5,587 nt of DNA from Lachnospiraceae bacterium (GTDB taxonomy: Bacteria; Bacillota_A; Clostridia; Lachnospirales; Lachnospiraceae). A model generated the notes under the pieces. The model searched no databases and had not been told where the DNA came from. It saw only the letters and a program-made list of their open reading frames with translations. Below are positions 1-5,587 of the stretch, in pieces. The DNA is taken from NCBI GenBank assembly GCA_017613055.1, contig JAGAES010000069.1, forward strand, positions 1-5,587, given 5' to 3'. Numbering within the stretch: position 1 is the first letter of the stretch; each line of letters begins with the position of its first letter. The position numbers and the translations under genes are program-made.

Positions 1-1
1 C

Positions 2-316
2 AAGAAGAACATCAGCAACCGTTTTGCAGACCTCGTTTACGAAGGCAAATGGTTCACTCCTCTCCGCGAGTGCCTGCAGGCATTCATTGAGAAGTCCCAG
101 GAATACGTTACCGGCGAAGTGAAACTGAAGCTCTACAAGGGCAACATCATCAAGCAGGGAACGACTTCTCCGTACAGCCTCTACAACGAAAGCATCGCTT
201 CCTTCACGACCGGCGACCTTTACAACCATAAGGATGCCGAAGGTTTCATCAACCTCTTCGGTCTTTCCCTCAAGGTTCGCGCCATGAAGCAGGCCGAGAT
301 TGAGAAGAATAAGTAA
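2..316 (+). CDS. argG: Argininosuccinate synthase, C-terminal part (5' end outside window)
   Basis: The last 104 codons of argininosuccinate synthase, read in the frame starting at base 2 and ending at TAA 314-316. The full enzyme is about 400 residues, so roughly the last quarter is visible. In the cytoplasm it joins citrulline and aspartate with ATP to make argininosuccinate, the penultimate step of arginine synthesis. Recognition rests on the family's conserved C-terminal blocks: a WFTPLRE block near visible residue 17, TGEVKLKLYKGN near 37-48, SPYSLYNE near 56-63, and DAEGFINLFGL near 78-88. These belong to the C-terminal oligomerisation region, while the ATP-binding P-loop and catalytic core lie upstream of the window. 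GTG at 119 is an internal valine codon, not a start. A lysine-rich tail ends the protein, then a terminator follows within 12 bases. No frameshift is visible. The identity is secure; the missing part cannot be judged. Confidence 0.96.
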   Translation, partial: KKNISNRFADLVYEGKWFTPLRECLQAFIEKSQEYVTGEVKLKLYKGNIIKQGTTSPYSLYNESIASFTTGDLYNHKDAEGFINLFGLSLKVRAMKQAEIEKNK

Positions 317-328
317 ATAAATAAACAG

Positions 329-363
329 AAACGGGCGGCCGCTACAGCGACCGCCCGTTTTTT
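329..363 (+). terminator. Rho-independent terminator after argG, possibly bidirectional
   Basis: An inverted repeat pairs 331-338 (ACGGGCGG) with 351-358 (CCGCCCGT), giving 8 GC-rich base pairs. After one C/A mismatch (339/350) three more pairs form (340-342 with 347-349), closed by a TACA loop at 343-346. Flanking AA 329-330 extend the stem with TT 359-360. Six T residues (358-363) follow directly, the classic intrinsic terminator for argG. The structure lies in the 52-base gap between the convergent stop codons of argG and nfo. On the opposite strand the hairpin is followed by an interrupted T-rich tail (bases 330 down to about 312), so it may also stop transcription of the - strand operon, less efficiently. 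Confidence 0.93.
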
Positions 364-368
364 ATGTT

Positions 369-1247
369 TCAGTCAAATACCTTCGGGTCGAATACTCCCT
401 TCCTCAGCATCGCAATCTCGAGTTTATACGGCGCAAGCTTGTCCGCGCTTCCGCCAATCTCGCGGTAAGGCGTTTCGAGAATAATCGGTGTGTTATCAAA
501 CTCCGAAATCCGGGTTACGCCATACAACGCATCATACCCGATTGACCCGAATCCGATGTTCTCGTGACGGTCCTTCGCGGCGCCCTGCTCGTTCTTCGAA
601 TCGTTCAGGTGGATGCAGGCAATCTGACTTAACGGGAAATACCGCTCAAACTGTTTAAGAACGCCTTCGAAATCTTTCTTCACATCGAATCCTGCATCAT
701 TCAGGTGGCACGTATCGAGGCAGATGCGGAGCTTGCTGTTCCACTGCACGCCGTCATAGATGCGAGCCAGTTCTTCGAATCTCGAGCCGATCTCGCTGCC
801 TTTTCCGGCCATCGTCTCAAGTGCAATATGCACCTTGCAGTCCGCGGTAAGAACCTCATTCAGTCCCTTTACGATCGATGCGATTCCGGCGTCCTCTCCG
901 GCCCCGACATGCGCACCCGGGTGGAGCACCAGGGTATCGGAACCCATCGCCTCGGTCCGCTCGATTTCCTTTCGGAGAAATGTCACTGCAAGATCATACG
1001 TCTCCGGATTCACCGTATTCGCAAGATTAATGATATACGGCGCATGAACAACGAATTTTATAATCCCATTTGCCGCCATAAGCTCATGCGCGGCGGGAAT
1101 GTTCAGCTCCGAAATCTCCTTGCGGCGCGTGTTCTGCGGCGCGCCGGTATAAAGCATAAATGTATTCGCGCCGTATGAAAGCGCTTCCCTGACGGACCCG
1201 AGCATCATTTCCTTTCCGCTCATTCCGACATGTGAACCAAGTAACAT
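369..1247 (-). CDS. nfo: Endonuclease IV (deoxyribonuclease IV, AP endonuclease)
   Basis: A 292-residue AP endonuclease of the Nfo family, which cuts the DNA backbone 5' to abasic sites in base excision repair using a trinuclear zinc centre. The length is close to the usual 280-300 residues and the TIM-barrel family motifs run in order. All nine metal ligands expected from the E. coli enzyme align: H68, H109, E144, D178, H181, H213, D226, H228 and E258. They sit in recognisable contexts: VVHAPY (66-71), LHPGAH (108-113), ALETMAG (142-148), CLDTCH (176-181), IHLNDSK (212-218), KDRHENIG (225-232) and ILETP (256-260). The [12 protein letters not shown] block (31-42) is also typical. The start is ATG at 1247-1245 with AGGGGG (1258-1253) five bases upstream. 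That site overlaps the stop codon of the upstream methyltransferase gene, so the two are probably co-translated. It is the last gene of the - strand run before the terminator. Expected to be active; no missing residue. Confidence 0.97.
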   Translation of the reverse strand: MLLGSHVGMSGKEMMLGSVREALSYGANTFMLYTGAPQNTRRKEISELNIPAAHELMAANGIIKFVVHAPYIINLANTVNPETYDLAVTFLRKEIERTEAMGSDTLVLHPGAHVGAGEDAGIASIVKGLNEVLTADCKVHIALETMAGKGSEIGSRFEELARIYDGVQWNSKLRICLDTCHLNDAGFDVKKDFEGVLKQFERYFPLSQIACIHLNDSKNEQGAAKDRHENIGFGSIGYDALYGVTRISEFDNTPIILETPYREIGGSADKLAPYKLEIAMLRKGVFDPKVFD

Positions 1248-1252
1248 AGAAG

Positions 1253-1258
1253 CCCCCT
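1253..1258 (-). promoter_or_regulatory. Ribosome binding site of nfo, overlapping upstream stop codon
   Basis: On the - strand the junction reads TAGGGGGCTTCTATG. The AGGGGG purine run shares bases with the TAG stop of the methyltransferase gene (1259-1257) and lies five bases before the nfo ATG. This arrangement suggests that ribosomes finishing the upstream gene re-initiate at nfo. Confidence 0.7.
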
Positions 1259-2729
1259 AAAGTTTCTTTAAAACAAATCCGGTCAGCCCGGTCTTCTCCG
1301 CAATCGTCACGTATTCTTCAATCCGGAATATCCCGGACGCGTATTTCCGCACGAGGTCCGCGTTACGGCTGAGCATGAATACGTAAGCGCCGTCAACAAG
1401 GTGTTCCTTCGCCTTTCCGAAGAAACGGTAATAAACCGTATCAATCTTCGGAAGTTCGTCCGGATTCATCGTAAACGGCATATCCGTAACAATTTCATCG
1501 AACAGGTCGTCATGCCGGAAATCGAAGAAATCCCGGTGAATAAAGTAAATCGGGTATTCGGATTCGTTGCCGTTCCGCCGTGCCTTATCGATGGCCTCTC
1601 CGTACGTATCGACACCAAATGCCACGGTCACCGGCATTAACAGGTTCCGTTCAAACAGCATCGTTCCGACGCCGCAGAACGGGTCAAGCACCTTCGCGTC
1701 CTTCTTCATGTATTTCTCATAAAGCTTCAGAAAAGCCGCGGCCGTAACCGGCTTGATGCTTGCTGCAACCGCTTCCTTACGGTACGCAAAACGGTTTTCA
1801 TTGAGCGTAAACAGTTTAAAGAAGAACCGGTAGGTTCCGTCTTCCCGAAGGATAAACCTAAGCTCGACTTCATAATTGTCCTTCCGCATCACAAGCTCAT
1901 GGTCGGAAAGCCGCAGAATCTCGCCCGAAATCCGTTTGATCAGAACGGATTTCTTCTTCTCCTCGACGCCCCGCATCTCAATCCGGTAAGAGAAGGCGCC
2001 GTCGCCCTCATGCCGGTCCTTAAGAAACTTCACGAGTCCGCCGTCAATCAGCTGCAGCGCGGCCGCATAAGGGTCGCCGGAAACCGTTGTAATCCCCGGC
2101 AGAAGGAACAGAATCTCACGGTAGGTCCGGATATTCACATAGCGGTCCAAAAGCCTTGTCTTTAAGAGAATTCCGGTCGGAAGCACCTTCTTCTTCGGCT
2201 CGTCGGTAATGTACTGATCCGTAACCGGAATGAACGGCTTATCAATCATGAAAAGCACGTCGTTTTCCATTCCCCATCCGGTAAATGTGTGCTTTCCTTC
2301 CTCGTGATCCGAAATGCATTCGTTTAAACAGAGTAGCTCTTCATTCAGATGCTTCCGGTCCTCCGGCGAGATATCCCCGGATACGATTTCGTCGCGCCTT
2401 GCAATCAGAATGTCCCGGATCGGTTTCTCGAGTGAGAAGTTCCGCAACGATTTCAGATACTGCGGACGGACATAAAGCACGCTTTCCTTCTGAAACGCAC
2501 GGATCAGGATGGACGGAACAAGCGGATCGTTCACATAACCGATGGCCCGCGCCGCATTCTTTCTGGTCTTCGCGTCTTCGCTTTCAAAATAAGCCGGTAC
2601 GAAATTCATCAAAGGAATGTGATATTCCTCAATTTCGACCGGCAGCATTCCGCCGAGACGATCCGCGAGCGACGCAAGCGTCTCCCGCGGACTGACTCCG
2701 TATTCCAGTTTTTCAATCAAACTCCTCAT
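1257..2729 (-). CDS. Trm11/THUMP-type SAM-dependent RNA methyltransferase with HEAT-like N-terminus
   Basis: A 490-residue probable class I SAM methyltransferase of the UPF0020/Trm11-TrmN type, which usually methylates guanine N2 in tRNA or rRNA. The C-terminal domain (about 310-490) holds the expected motifs. Residues 312-327, with NRFAYRK and SIKP, resemble the family's lead-in. Motif I is VLDPFCGVGTMLFER (347-361), with acidic D374 in motif II (FGVDTYGEA) and D400 in HRDFFDF. The catalytic motif is TDMPF (415-419), a variant of the usual (N/D)PP(Y/F). Residues about 240-305 look like a divergent THUMP RNA-binding module (SYRIEMRG, then alternating strands ending FFFKL). Residues about 35-110 resemble two or three HEAT-like helical repeats (TRKNAARAIGYVNDPLVPSI), perhaps for protein or RNA docking. 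The ATG start overlaps the PHP gene's stop (ATGA, 2729-2726), with only a weak GGAA site, so translation is probably coupled. The RNA target and exact base are not readable from sequence; family assignment is good, specificity unknown. Confidence 0.82.
   Translation of the reverse strand: MRSLIEKLEYGVSPRETLASLADRLGGMLPVEIEEYHIPLMNFVPAYFESEDAKTRKNAARAIGYVNDPLVPSILIRAFQKESVLYVRPQYLKSLRNFSLEKPIRDILIARRDEIVSGDISPEDRKHLNEELLCLNECISDHEEGKHTFTGWGMENDVLFMIDKPFIPVTDQYITDEPKKKVLPTGILLKTRLLDRYVNIRTYREILFLLPGITTVSGDPYAAALQLIDGGLVKFLKDRHEGDGAFSYRIEMRGVEEKKKSVLIKRISGEILRLSDHELVMRKDNYEVELRFILREDGTYRFFFKLFTLNENRFAYRKEAVAASIKPVTAAAFLKLYEKYMKKDAKVLDPFCGVGTMLFERNLLMPVTVAFGVDTYGEAIDKARRNGNESEYPIYFIHRDFFDFRHDDLFDEIVTDMPFTMNPDELPKIDTVYYRFFGKAKEHLVDGAYVFMLSRNADLVRKYASGIFRIEEYVTIAEKTGLTGFVLKKL
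2726..2729 (-). promoter_or_regulatory. ATGA stop/start overlap between PHP gene and methyltransferase gene
   Basis: On the - strand the bases ATGA combine the ATG of the methyltransferase (2729-2727) with the TGA of the PHP gene (2728-2726). The only upstream Shine-Dalgarno-like sequence is a weak GGAA (2738-2735). This is a classic sign of translational coupling, which would tie methyltransferase synthesis to PHP protein synthesis. Confidence 0.75.
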
Positions 2730-3430
2730 TTTTGTTCCATTTCCCGTTGAATGTCTTCCAGGTGTCTTTCAATCATCTGATATGGCTCCCGGTTTTTAAT
2801 GAGGTCAATGTAATCCCAAATCGTAACAATCTTCTTTTCGCAAAGGATTCCGCCCCCTGCGGGACGAATCCCGTGCACGTCCGAGCCCGCCGTCATCGCG
2901 AAACCGAACTGCTCGGCAAACCAGATGGCACGGTCGTTCTGAATCCTCGGGTTGAACGTATTAATGCCCTCTACCGCATCGATATAATTCGGATACAGAC
3001 CGATTCCCTCAAGGTAGCCGCGCTGGCGGAACGGATGCGCCTGCACAATGAAACCGCCGTCCGCATGCACCTTTTCATACTGCACCCGCGGGGACCAGTT
3101 GATCATATCGGGATGCTTCAAGAGCCAGTCCTTATCGAGTCCGTAGATCAGGAATTCTGCGCCCATGTAGTTATCTTCCCAGCCGAACAGGACGTTCAGG
3201 CCGATCCTGTCGCCTTCCTCTTTCTCATGCTCGTATCCGCTGCAGAATTCCTCAATATACTGTTCCCACGGCAGGTCACGCGCGGGTCTTGTATTACCCC
3301 GGAAGAAATGGTCCGTGACGATTACCGTATCGTACCCTTCCTCCTTCCTCGCCAGGGCACATTCGTACCCGTTGGAGTAGCCGCAGGCACTTCCCTCGCT
3401 CGTATGACTGTGTGTTTCGATCTTGTACAT
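2726..3430 (-). CDS. PHP-domain metal-dependent phosphoesterase
   Basis: A 234-residue stand-alone PHP (polymerase and histidinol phosphatase) domain protein, expected to be a soluble, metal-dependent phosphoesterase. The motifs run in order: HSHTSEGS with H7, H9 and E12; VTDH with D40 and H41; GWED with E85; QAHPFR with H132; and GSDVHG with D184 and H186. These give a complete set of likely metal ligands, so the protein should be catalytically competent. The substrate cannot be read from sequence: relatives include histidinol-phosphatase-like enzymes and nucleotide or oligonucleotide phosphatases. No his genes are nearby, which argues mildly against histidine synthesis. The start at 3430 places the first metal motif at residues 7-9, as is normal for the family. 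A purine-rich site (3450-3443) lies 12 bases upstream, somewhat distant. The stop overlaps the methyltransferase start by four bases, linking the two products in expression. The C-terminus is a charged helix (about 205-234) rich in E, R and Q. Confidence 0.88.
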   Translation of the reverse strand: MYKIETHSHTSEGSACGYSNGYECALARKEEGYDTVIVTDHFFRGNTRPARDLPWEQYIEEFCSGYEHEKEEGDRIGLNVLFGWEDNYMGAEFLIYGLDKDWLLKHPDMINWSPRVQYEKVHADGGFIVQAHPFRQRGYLEGIGLYPNYIDAVEGINTFNPRIQNDRAIWFAEQFGFAMTAGSDVHGIRPAGGGILCEKKIVTIWDYIDLIKNREPYQMIERHLEDIQREMEQK

Positions 3431-3442
3431 GGACGGAAGTAT

Positions 3443-3450
3443 TCCTTTCC
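3443..3450 (-). promoter_or_regulatory. Putative ribosome binding site of PHP gene
   Basis: GGAAAGGA lies just downstream of the TAA stop of the membrane protein gene (3454-3452) and 12 bases before the ATG at 3430. The spacing is longer than the usual 5-9 bases, so initiation may be moderate. No nearer in-frame start fits the PHP motif better. Confidence 0.5.
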
Positions 3451-3451
3451 T

Positions 3452-4135
3452 TTAATTTGTTTCCTTAAGCCGTTTGGACATCATCAGGGTGCATATAAAC
3501 TCAAAAACAATGCGTACAACATATACAATCGGCGCAACGAAAAGCAGGCCGTTAAATGCGATATCCTGAAAAACTTTATGTGCGTCCTGCCACCTGTAGT
3601 CGTGGACATTGTAAAACAACGCAGAGCCTAGTGCGGCAACGAATAAAAAGATAGCCACGATACCGAGAATCAGAAGAATTCTCCAAAGAACCTCCATCTT
3701 CCCCGGCATCCTTTCGGAAATCTCCTTATGCATCAGCCAATAGTATACCGGTTTAACCGATACAATCAAAATCGCAATAATCACGCCGACAACCGCTTGC
3801 AGCAATGCACTTTGAAAAACCGTCACTACGGATATGAGACCCGTAATCGTCAGAAAGCAGGCTGCCGTTCCGTAAACCGAAACGGCTTTAAAGCCCTTTT
3901 TGTATTCTTCGAGCTTATCAAGATTAACACAAAAGATCAGATGCGCAATAAGAATTCCTATGCCGACAAGAATAGCAAAAATTAATGACCCATACGGCGC
4001 GTCATTATCCTTGACGAGATATCCGAAAAGCGAACAGATCAAATAAGCAATCATTACGGCCTGCGCAAGGATACAACGCATACTGACTTTTGCCACTTTA
4101 CGGAAACTGTCCGAAAACCCGTTATTCTGCCCCAT
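3452..4135 (-). CDS. Six-helix integral membrane protein of unknown function
   Basis: I do not recognise a family for this protein. From the preferred ATG at 4135 it is 227 residues. It has a short polar N-terminus (about 1-20) and six hydrophobic stretches at roughly 24-40, 48-71, 84-108, 111-134, 149-174 and 193-218, and it ends in a basic/polar tail (SKRLKETN). There is no signal peptide cleavage motif, no Walker or metal motif and no clear transporter signature. The loops after helix 2 (DKLEEYKKGFK) and helix 4 (HKEISERMPGK) are charged and basic, probably cytoplasmic by the positive-inside rule. TTG at 4147 would add four residues, but GGGAGG at 4145-4140 lies four bases before the ATG and favours the shorter form. 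The gene sits between iorB and the PHP gene, on the same strand with short gaps. Its DNA is more AT-rich than its flanks (20 G/C of 60 at 3901-3960, against 40 of 60 at 5341-5400 in iorA), part of which follows from encoding hydrophobic residues. Confidence 0.8.
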   Translation of the reverse strand: MGQNNGFSDSFRKVAKVSMRCILAQAVMIAYLICSLFGYLVKDNDAPYGSLIFAILVGIGILIAHLIFCVNLDKLEEYKKGFKAVSVYGTAACFLTITGLISVVTVFQSALLQAVVGVIIAILIVSVKPVYYWLMHKEISERMPGKMEVLWRILLILGIVAIFLFVAALGSALFYNVHDYRWQDAHKVFQDIAFNGLLFVAPIVYVVRIVFEFICTLMMSKRLKETN

Positions 4136-4139
4136 TATG

Positions 4140-4145
4140 CCTCCC
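4140..4145 (-). promoter_or_regulatory. Ribosome binding site deciding the membrane protein start
   Basis: The - strand reads GGGAGGCATAATG. GGGAGG (4145-4140) is four bases before the ATG at 4135-4133. The in-frame TTG (4147-4145) overlaps this site by one base and has only a distant GGAGC upstream, so the ATG is the better start. Confidence 0.65.
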
Positions 4146-4164
4146 AAAAAAGCGCTGCTCCGCT
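4146..4164 (-). terminator. Weak hairpin plus T6 after iorB, possible attenuator
   Basis: On the - strand, overlapping the iorB stop, AGCG (4164-4161) can pair with CGCT (4154-4151) around a six-base loop GAGCAG, and the T run 4151-4146 follows. The four-pair stem is short for an intrinsic terminator, so at most a partial reduction of read-through into the membrane protein gene is expected. It may be chance. Confidence 0.22.
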
Positions 4165-4732
4165 AAATGTTATAGCCTACAAGAAATGCCTGCTTATTCA
4201 GCTCTACGGTCTTCGGCGGAACGGTATTCTCAATAACCTTGAGCCAGTCTTCCTTCGAGAAGTCCATGTGTTTAGCCGCAAGGCCGAGTACAATCGTGTT
4301 GAAAGCCTTCGTATTGCCGAGCTTTCTTGCTTCGGAAAGCGCGTCAATTTTCAATACGCGGTATTTCTTCTCGAGATCCTCGAGAATGCCTTCGGGATAC
4401 TGCGCGTCGCCGATAACAACCGGCATCGGATCGATGCGCTGGTCGTTTACGATGATGACGCCGTCCTTCTTAACGAAGTGCGCATAACGGAGCGCTTCAA
4501 GGCGCTCAAATGCGATAAGAACGTCTGCCTGGCCCTCTTCCACGATCGGCTCACAGACTTTTTCGCCGTAACGGACAAATGTAACTACGCTTCCGCCGCG
4601 CTGTGCCATTCCGTGTACTTCGGAAAGCTTTACGTCATAACCCGCGGCAAGCGTGATTCCGCCGAGAATACGGCTTGTAAGAAGCGTTCCCTGACCGCCT
4701 ACACCGACAATCATAATATTCTTGGTAGCCAT
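4163..4732 (-). CDS. iorB: Indolepyruvate:ferredoxin oxidoreductase, beta subunit
   Basis: A 189-residue gamma-type subunit of the 2-oxoacid:ferredoxin oxidoreductase superfamily, matching the usual IorB length of about 190-200. With IorA it oxidatively decarboxylates indolepyruvate, phenylpyruvate and 4-hydroxyphenylpyruvate to the aryl-acetyl-CoA, CO2 and reduced ferredoxin in the cytoplasm of anaerobes. The sequence shows a glycine-rich opening (IMIVGVGGQGT, residues 6-16), the diagnostic block EVHGMAQRGGSV (38-49), and ADVLIAFERLEALRY (69-83), all typical of this subunit. The C-terminus contains the family-like helix FNTIVLGLAA (144-153) and an ENTVPPK motif (168-174). The ATG at 4732 lies one base after the iorA stop, with GGAGGTG (4743-4737) inside the last iorA codons four bases upstream. 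Stoichiometric, coupled synthesis of the two subunits is therefore likely. No truncation. The main uncertainty is which aryl-pyruvate is preferred. Confidence 0.95.
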   Translation of the reverse strand: MATKNIMIVGVGGQGTLLTSRILGGITLAAGYDVKLSEVHGMAQRGGSVVTFVRYGEKVCEPIVEEGQADVLIAFERLEALRYAHFVKKDGVIIVNDQRIDPMPVVIGDAQYPEGILEDLEKKYRVLKIDALSEARKLGNTKAFNTIVLGLAAKHMDFSKEDWLKVIENTVPPKTVELNKQAFLVGYNI

Positions 4733-4733
4733 G

Positions 4734-5587
4734 TTACACCTCCACTTTCTCGATTGCGCCGAATTTGCAAAGCTGTGCGCAAAGGCTGCAGCCGTTACAC
4801 ATCGTATCGTTAATCGTTACGGTTCCGTCCGGATTCTTCGTGATGGCGGGACATCCGGGCTTCATGCACATGCCGCACTTCTTACACTTCTCGGCATTGG
4901 ACTGATACTGTACGGTAACCTTCTTCTTGTTAAGAAGCGCGCAAGGTGCCTTGACGATAACAACGCTGAGCTCCGGTCTCGCAACTTCTTCCTTGATGAT
5001 GCGCTCGAGCTCGGGCACGTTGAAGGTATCCGCAACCTGTACGTTCGGAACACCCATTGCCTTACAAAGGGCTACAACATCGATTGCATTGACGATATCG
5101 CCCTTCAGGGTCTTACCGGTACCGGCATGGTCCTGATGACCGGTCATGCCGGTTGTGGAGTTATCAAGAATCAGGACCGTTCCGGTAGCCTGATTGTAAA
5201 CCATGTTCATAAGGGAGTTCACGCCGGTGTGCATAAAGGTGGAATCACCGATAACGGCAACCCAGTTACGCACATAGTCGGAACCCTTCGCTTTCTCCAT
5301 GCCGTGAAGCGTAGAAATGGACGAGCCCATGCAGACCGTCGTGTCCACAACTCCGAGAGGCGCAACCGCGCCGAGCGTGTAGCATCCGATATCGCCGGCG
5401 GCATGAAGGCCGAGCTTCTTAAGTACGTAAAATGTGGAGCGATGCGGGCAGCCCGGGCAGAGGATCGGCGGGCGGTTCGGAACTTCGGCAGCCTTCTCAA
5501 GATTAAGGTCCATGCCGAGGATTGCCTTACGAAGCATGTTCGCGCTGTATTCGCCCTGTACGGTGAAGATTTCCTTTCCGGTGCAGG
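4734..5587 (-). CDS. iorA: Indolepyruvate:ferredoxin oxidoreductase, alpha subunit, C-terminal part (5' end outside window)
   Basis: The visible 283 codons are the C-terminal half of IorA, a protein of about 600 residues; the reading frame runs off the right edge, so the internal ATG at 5537 is not the start. Visible residues 41-48 hold ILCPGCPH, a hallmark of IorA, with a further cysteine at 68 (GDIGCYT). The thiamine diphosphate/Mg-binding motif is GDSTF (113-117), followed about 25 residues later by DNSTTGMTG (141-149). The C-terminus is a two-cluster ferredoxin domain. Its first motif is C-x2-C-x2-C-x4-C (C234, C237, C240, C245) and its second C-x2-C-x2-C-x3-C (C263, C266, C269, C273), both suited to [4Fe-4S] clusters passing electrons to ferredoxin. 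The N-terminal domain lies outside the window. It ends VEV-TAA one base before iorB, its partner subunit. All expected ligands are present. The enzyme is oxygen-sensitive in known members, which supports an anaerobic host. Confidence 0.96.
   Translation of the reverse strand, partial: CTGKEIFTVQGEYSANMLRKAILGMDLNLEKAAEVPNRPPILCPGCPHRSTFYVLKKLGLHAAGDIGCYTLGAVAPLGVVDTTVCMGSSISTLHGMEKAKGSDYVRNWVAVIGDSTFMHTGVNSLMNMVYNQATGTVLILDNSTTGMTGHQDHAGTGKTLKGDIVNAIDVVALCKAMGVPNVQVADTFNVPELERIIKEEVARPELSVVIVKAPCALLNKKKVTVQYQSNAEKCKKCGMCMKPGCPAITKNPDGTVTINDTMCNGCSLCAQLCKFGAIEKVEV
4737..4743 (-). promoter_or_regulatory. Ribosome binding site of iorB within the end of iorA
   Basis: GGAGGTG spans the last Glu and Val codons of iorA and sits four bases (TAAC) before the iorB ATG at 4732. 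It is a near-consensus Shine-Dalgarno sequence, the strongest in the window, consistent with high, coupled synthesis of the beta subunit. Confidence 0.8.

Noticed and set aside
119..316. A separate 65-residue protein starting at GTG 119
   Set aside because: The frame is open from base 2 and the upstream residues match argininosuccinate synthase, so GTG 119 is an internal valine codon.
335..342. GCGGCCGC palindrome (NotI-like site) as a possible vector or regulatory element
   Set aside because: It is simply the left arm of the terminator hairpin, and nothing around it suggests cloning sequence or an operator.
705..1178. A 157-codon open frame on the + strand inside nfo
   Set aside because: It lies opposite a complete endonuclease IV with all metal ligands, and the arginine- and cysteine-rich translation resembles no family. 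It is a shadow frame.
2285..2695. A 136-codon + strand frame opposite the methyltransferase N-terminus
   Set aside because: The composition is rich in R, S and P, as expected of an antisense frame. It has no domain and no credible start context.
2732..3631. A 299-codon open frame on the + strand opposite the PHP gene
   Set aside because: It runs antisense through a gene with a full set of PHP motifs and into the membrane protein gene. Its translation shows no recognisable domain, and there is no fitting context. Long antisense frames are common opposite real genes of this base composition.
4268..4813. A 181-codon + strand frame opposite iorB
   Set aside because: It spans the iorA/iorB junction in antisense and shows no family motif. 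The opposite strand is unambiguous IorB.

Overview
The window looks like chromosomal housekeeping DNA from an anaerobic Bacillota, most likely a Clostridia/Lachnospiraceae-type organism of roughly balanced GC. The main reasons are a ferredoxin-linked indolepyruvate oxidoreductase (a strict-anaerobe enzyme), the style of the proteins, tight operon packing and GGAGG-type ribosome binding sites. The genus cannot be fixed from the sequence alone.

Layout. On the + strand, positions 2-316 carry the last quarter of argG (argininosuccinate synthase), followed by a strong intrinsic terminator at 329-363. Everything else is on the - strand and converges on that terminator. In transcription order, starting from the right edge, the genes are: iorA (cut by the window edge, 5587-4734), iorB (4732-4163), a six-helix membrane protein of unknown function (4135-3452), a PHP-domain metal-dependent phosphoesterase (3430-2726), a THUMP/Trm11-like RNA methyltransferase with a HEAT-like N-terminus (2729-1257), and nfo, endonuclease IV (1247-369). 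Junctions are 1 nt, 27 nt, 21 nt, a 4-nt ATGA overlap, and 9 nt. No promoter-sized gap is visible, so the six genes could be one transcript of more than 5 kb. A weak hairpin plus T6 after iorB might partly separate the metabolic pair from the rest.

How the genes fit together. IorA and IorB form one enzyme that oxidises aryl-pyruvates from aromatic amino acid transamination to aryl-CoA, reducing ferredoxin. The downstream block (PHP hydrolase, RNA methyltransferase, endonuclease IV) has a loose nucleic-acid theme. No biochemical link to IorAB can be read from the sequence. The membrane protein is the only gene with no recognisable family, and its DNA is visibly more AT-rich than its flanks.

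There are no RNA genes, mobile elements, CRISPR arrays or long repeats that I can support, and no gene-free stretch of 300 bases. I did not find a clear novel system. The least explained items are the membrane protein, the variant methyltransferase and the make-up of the operon.
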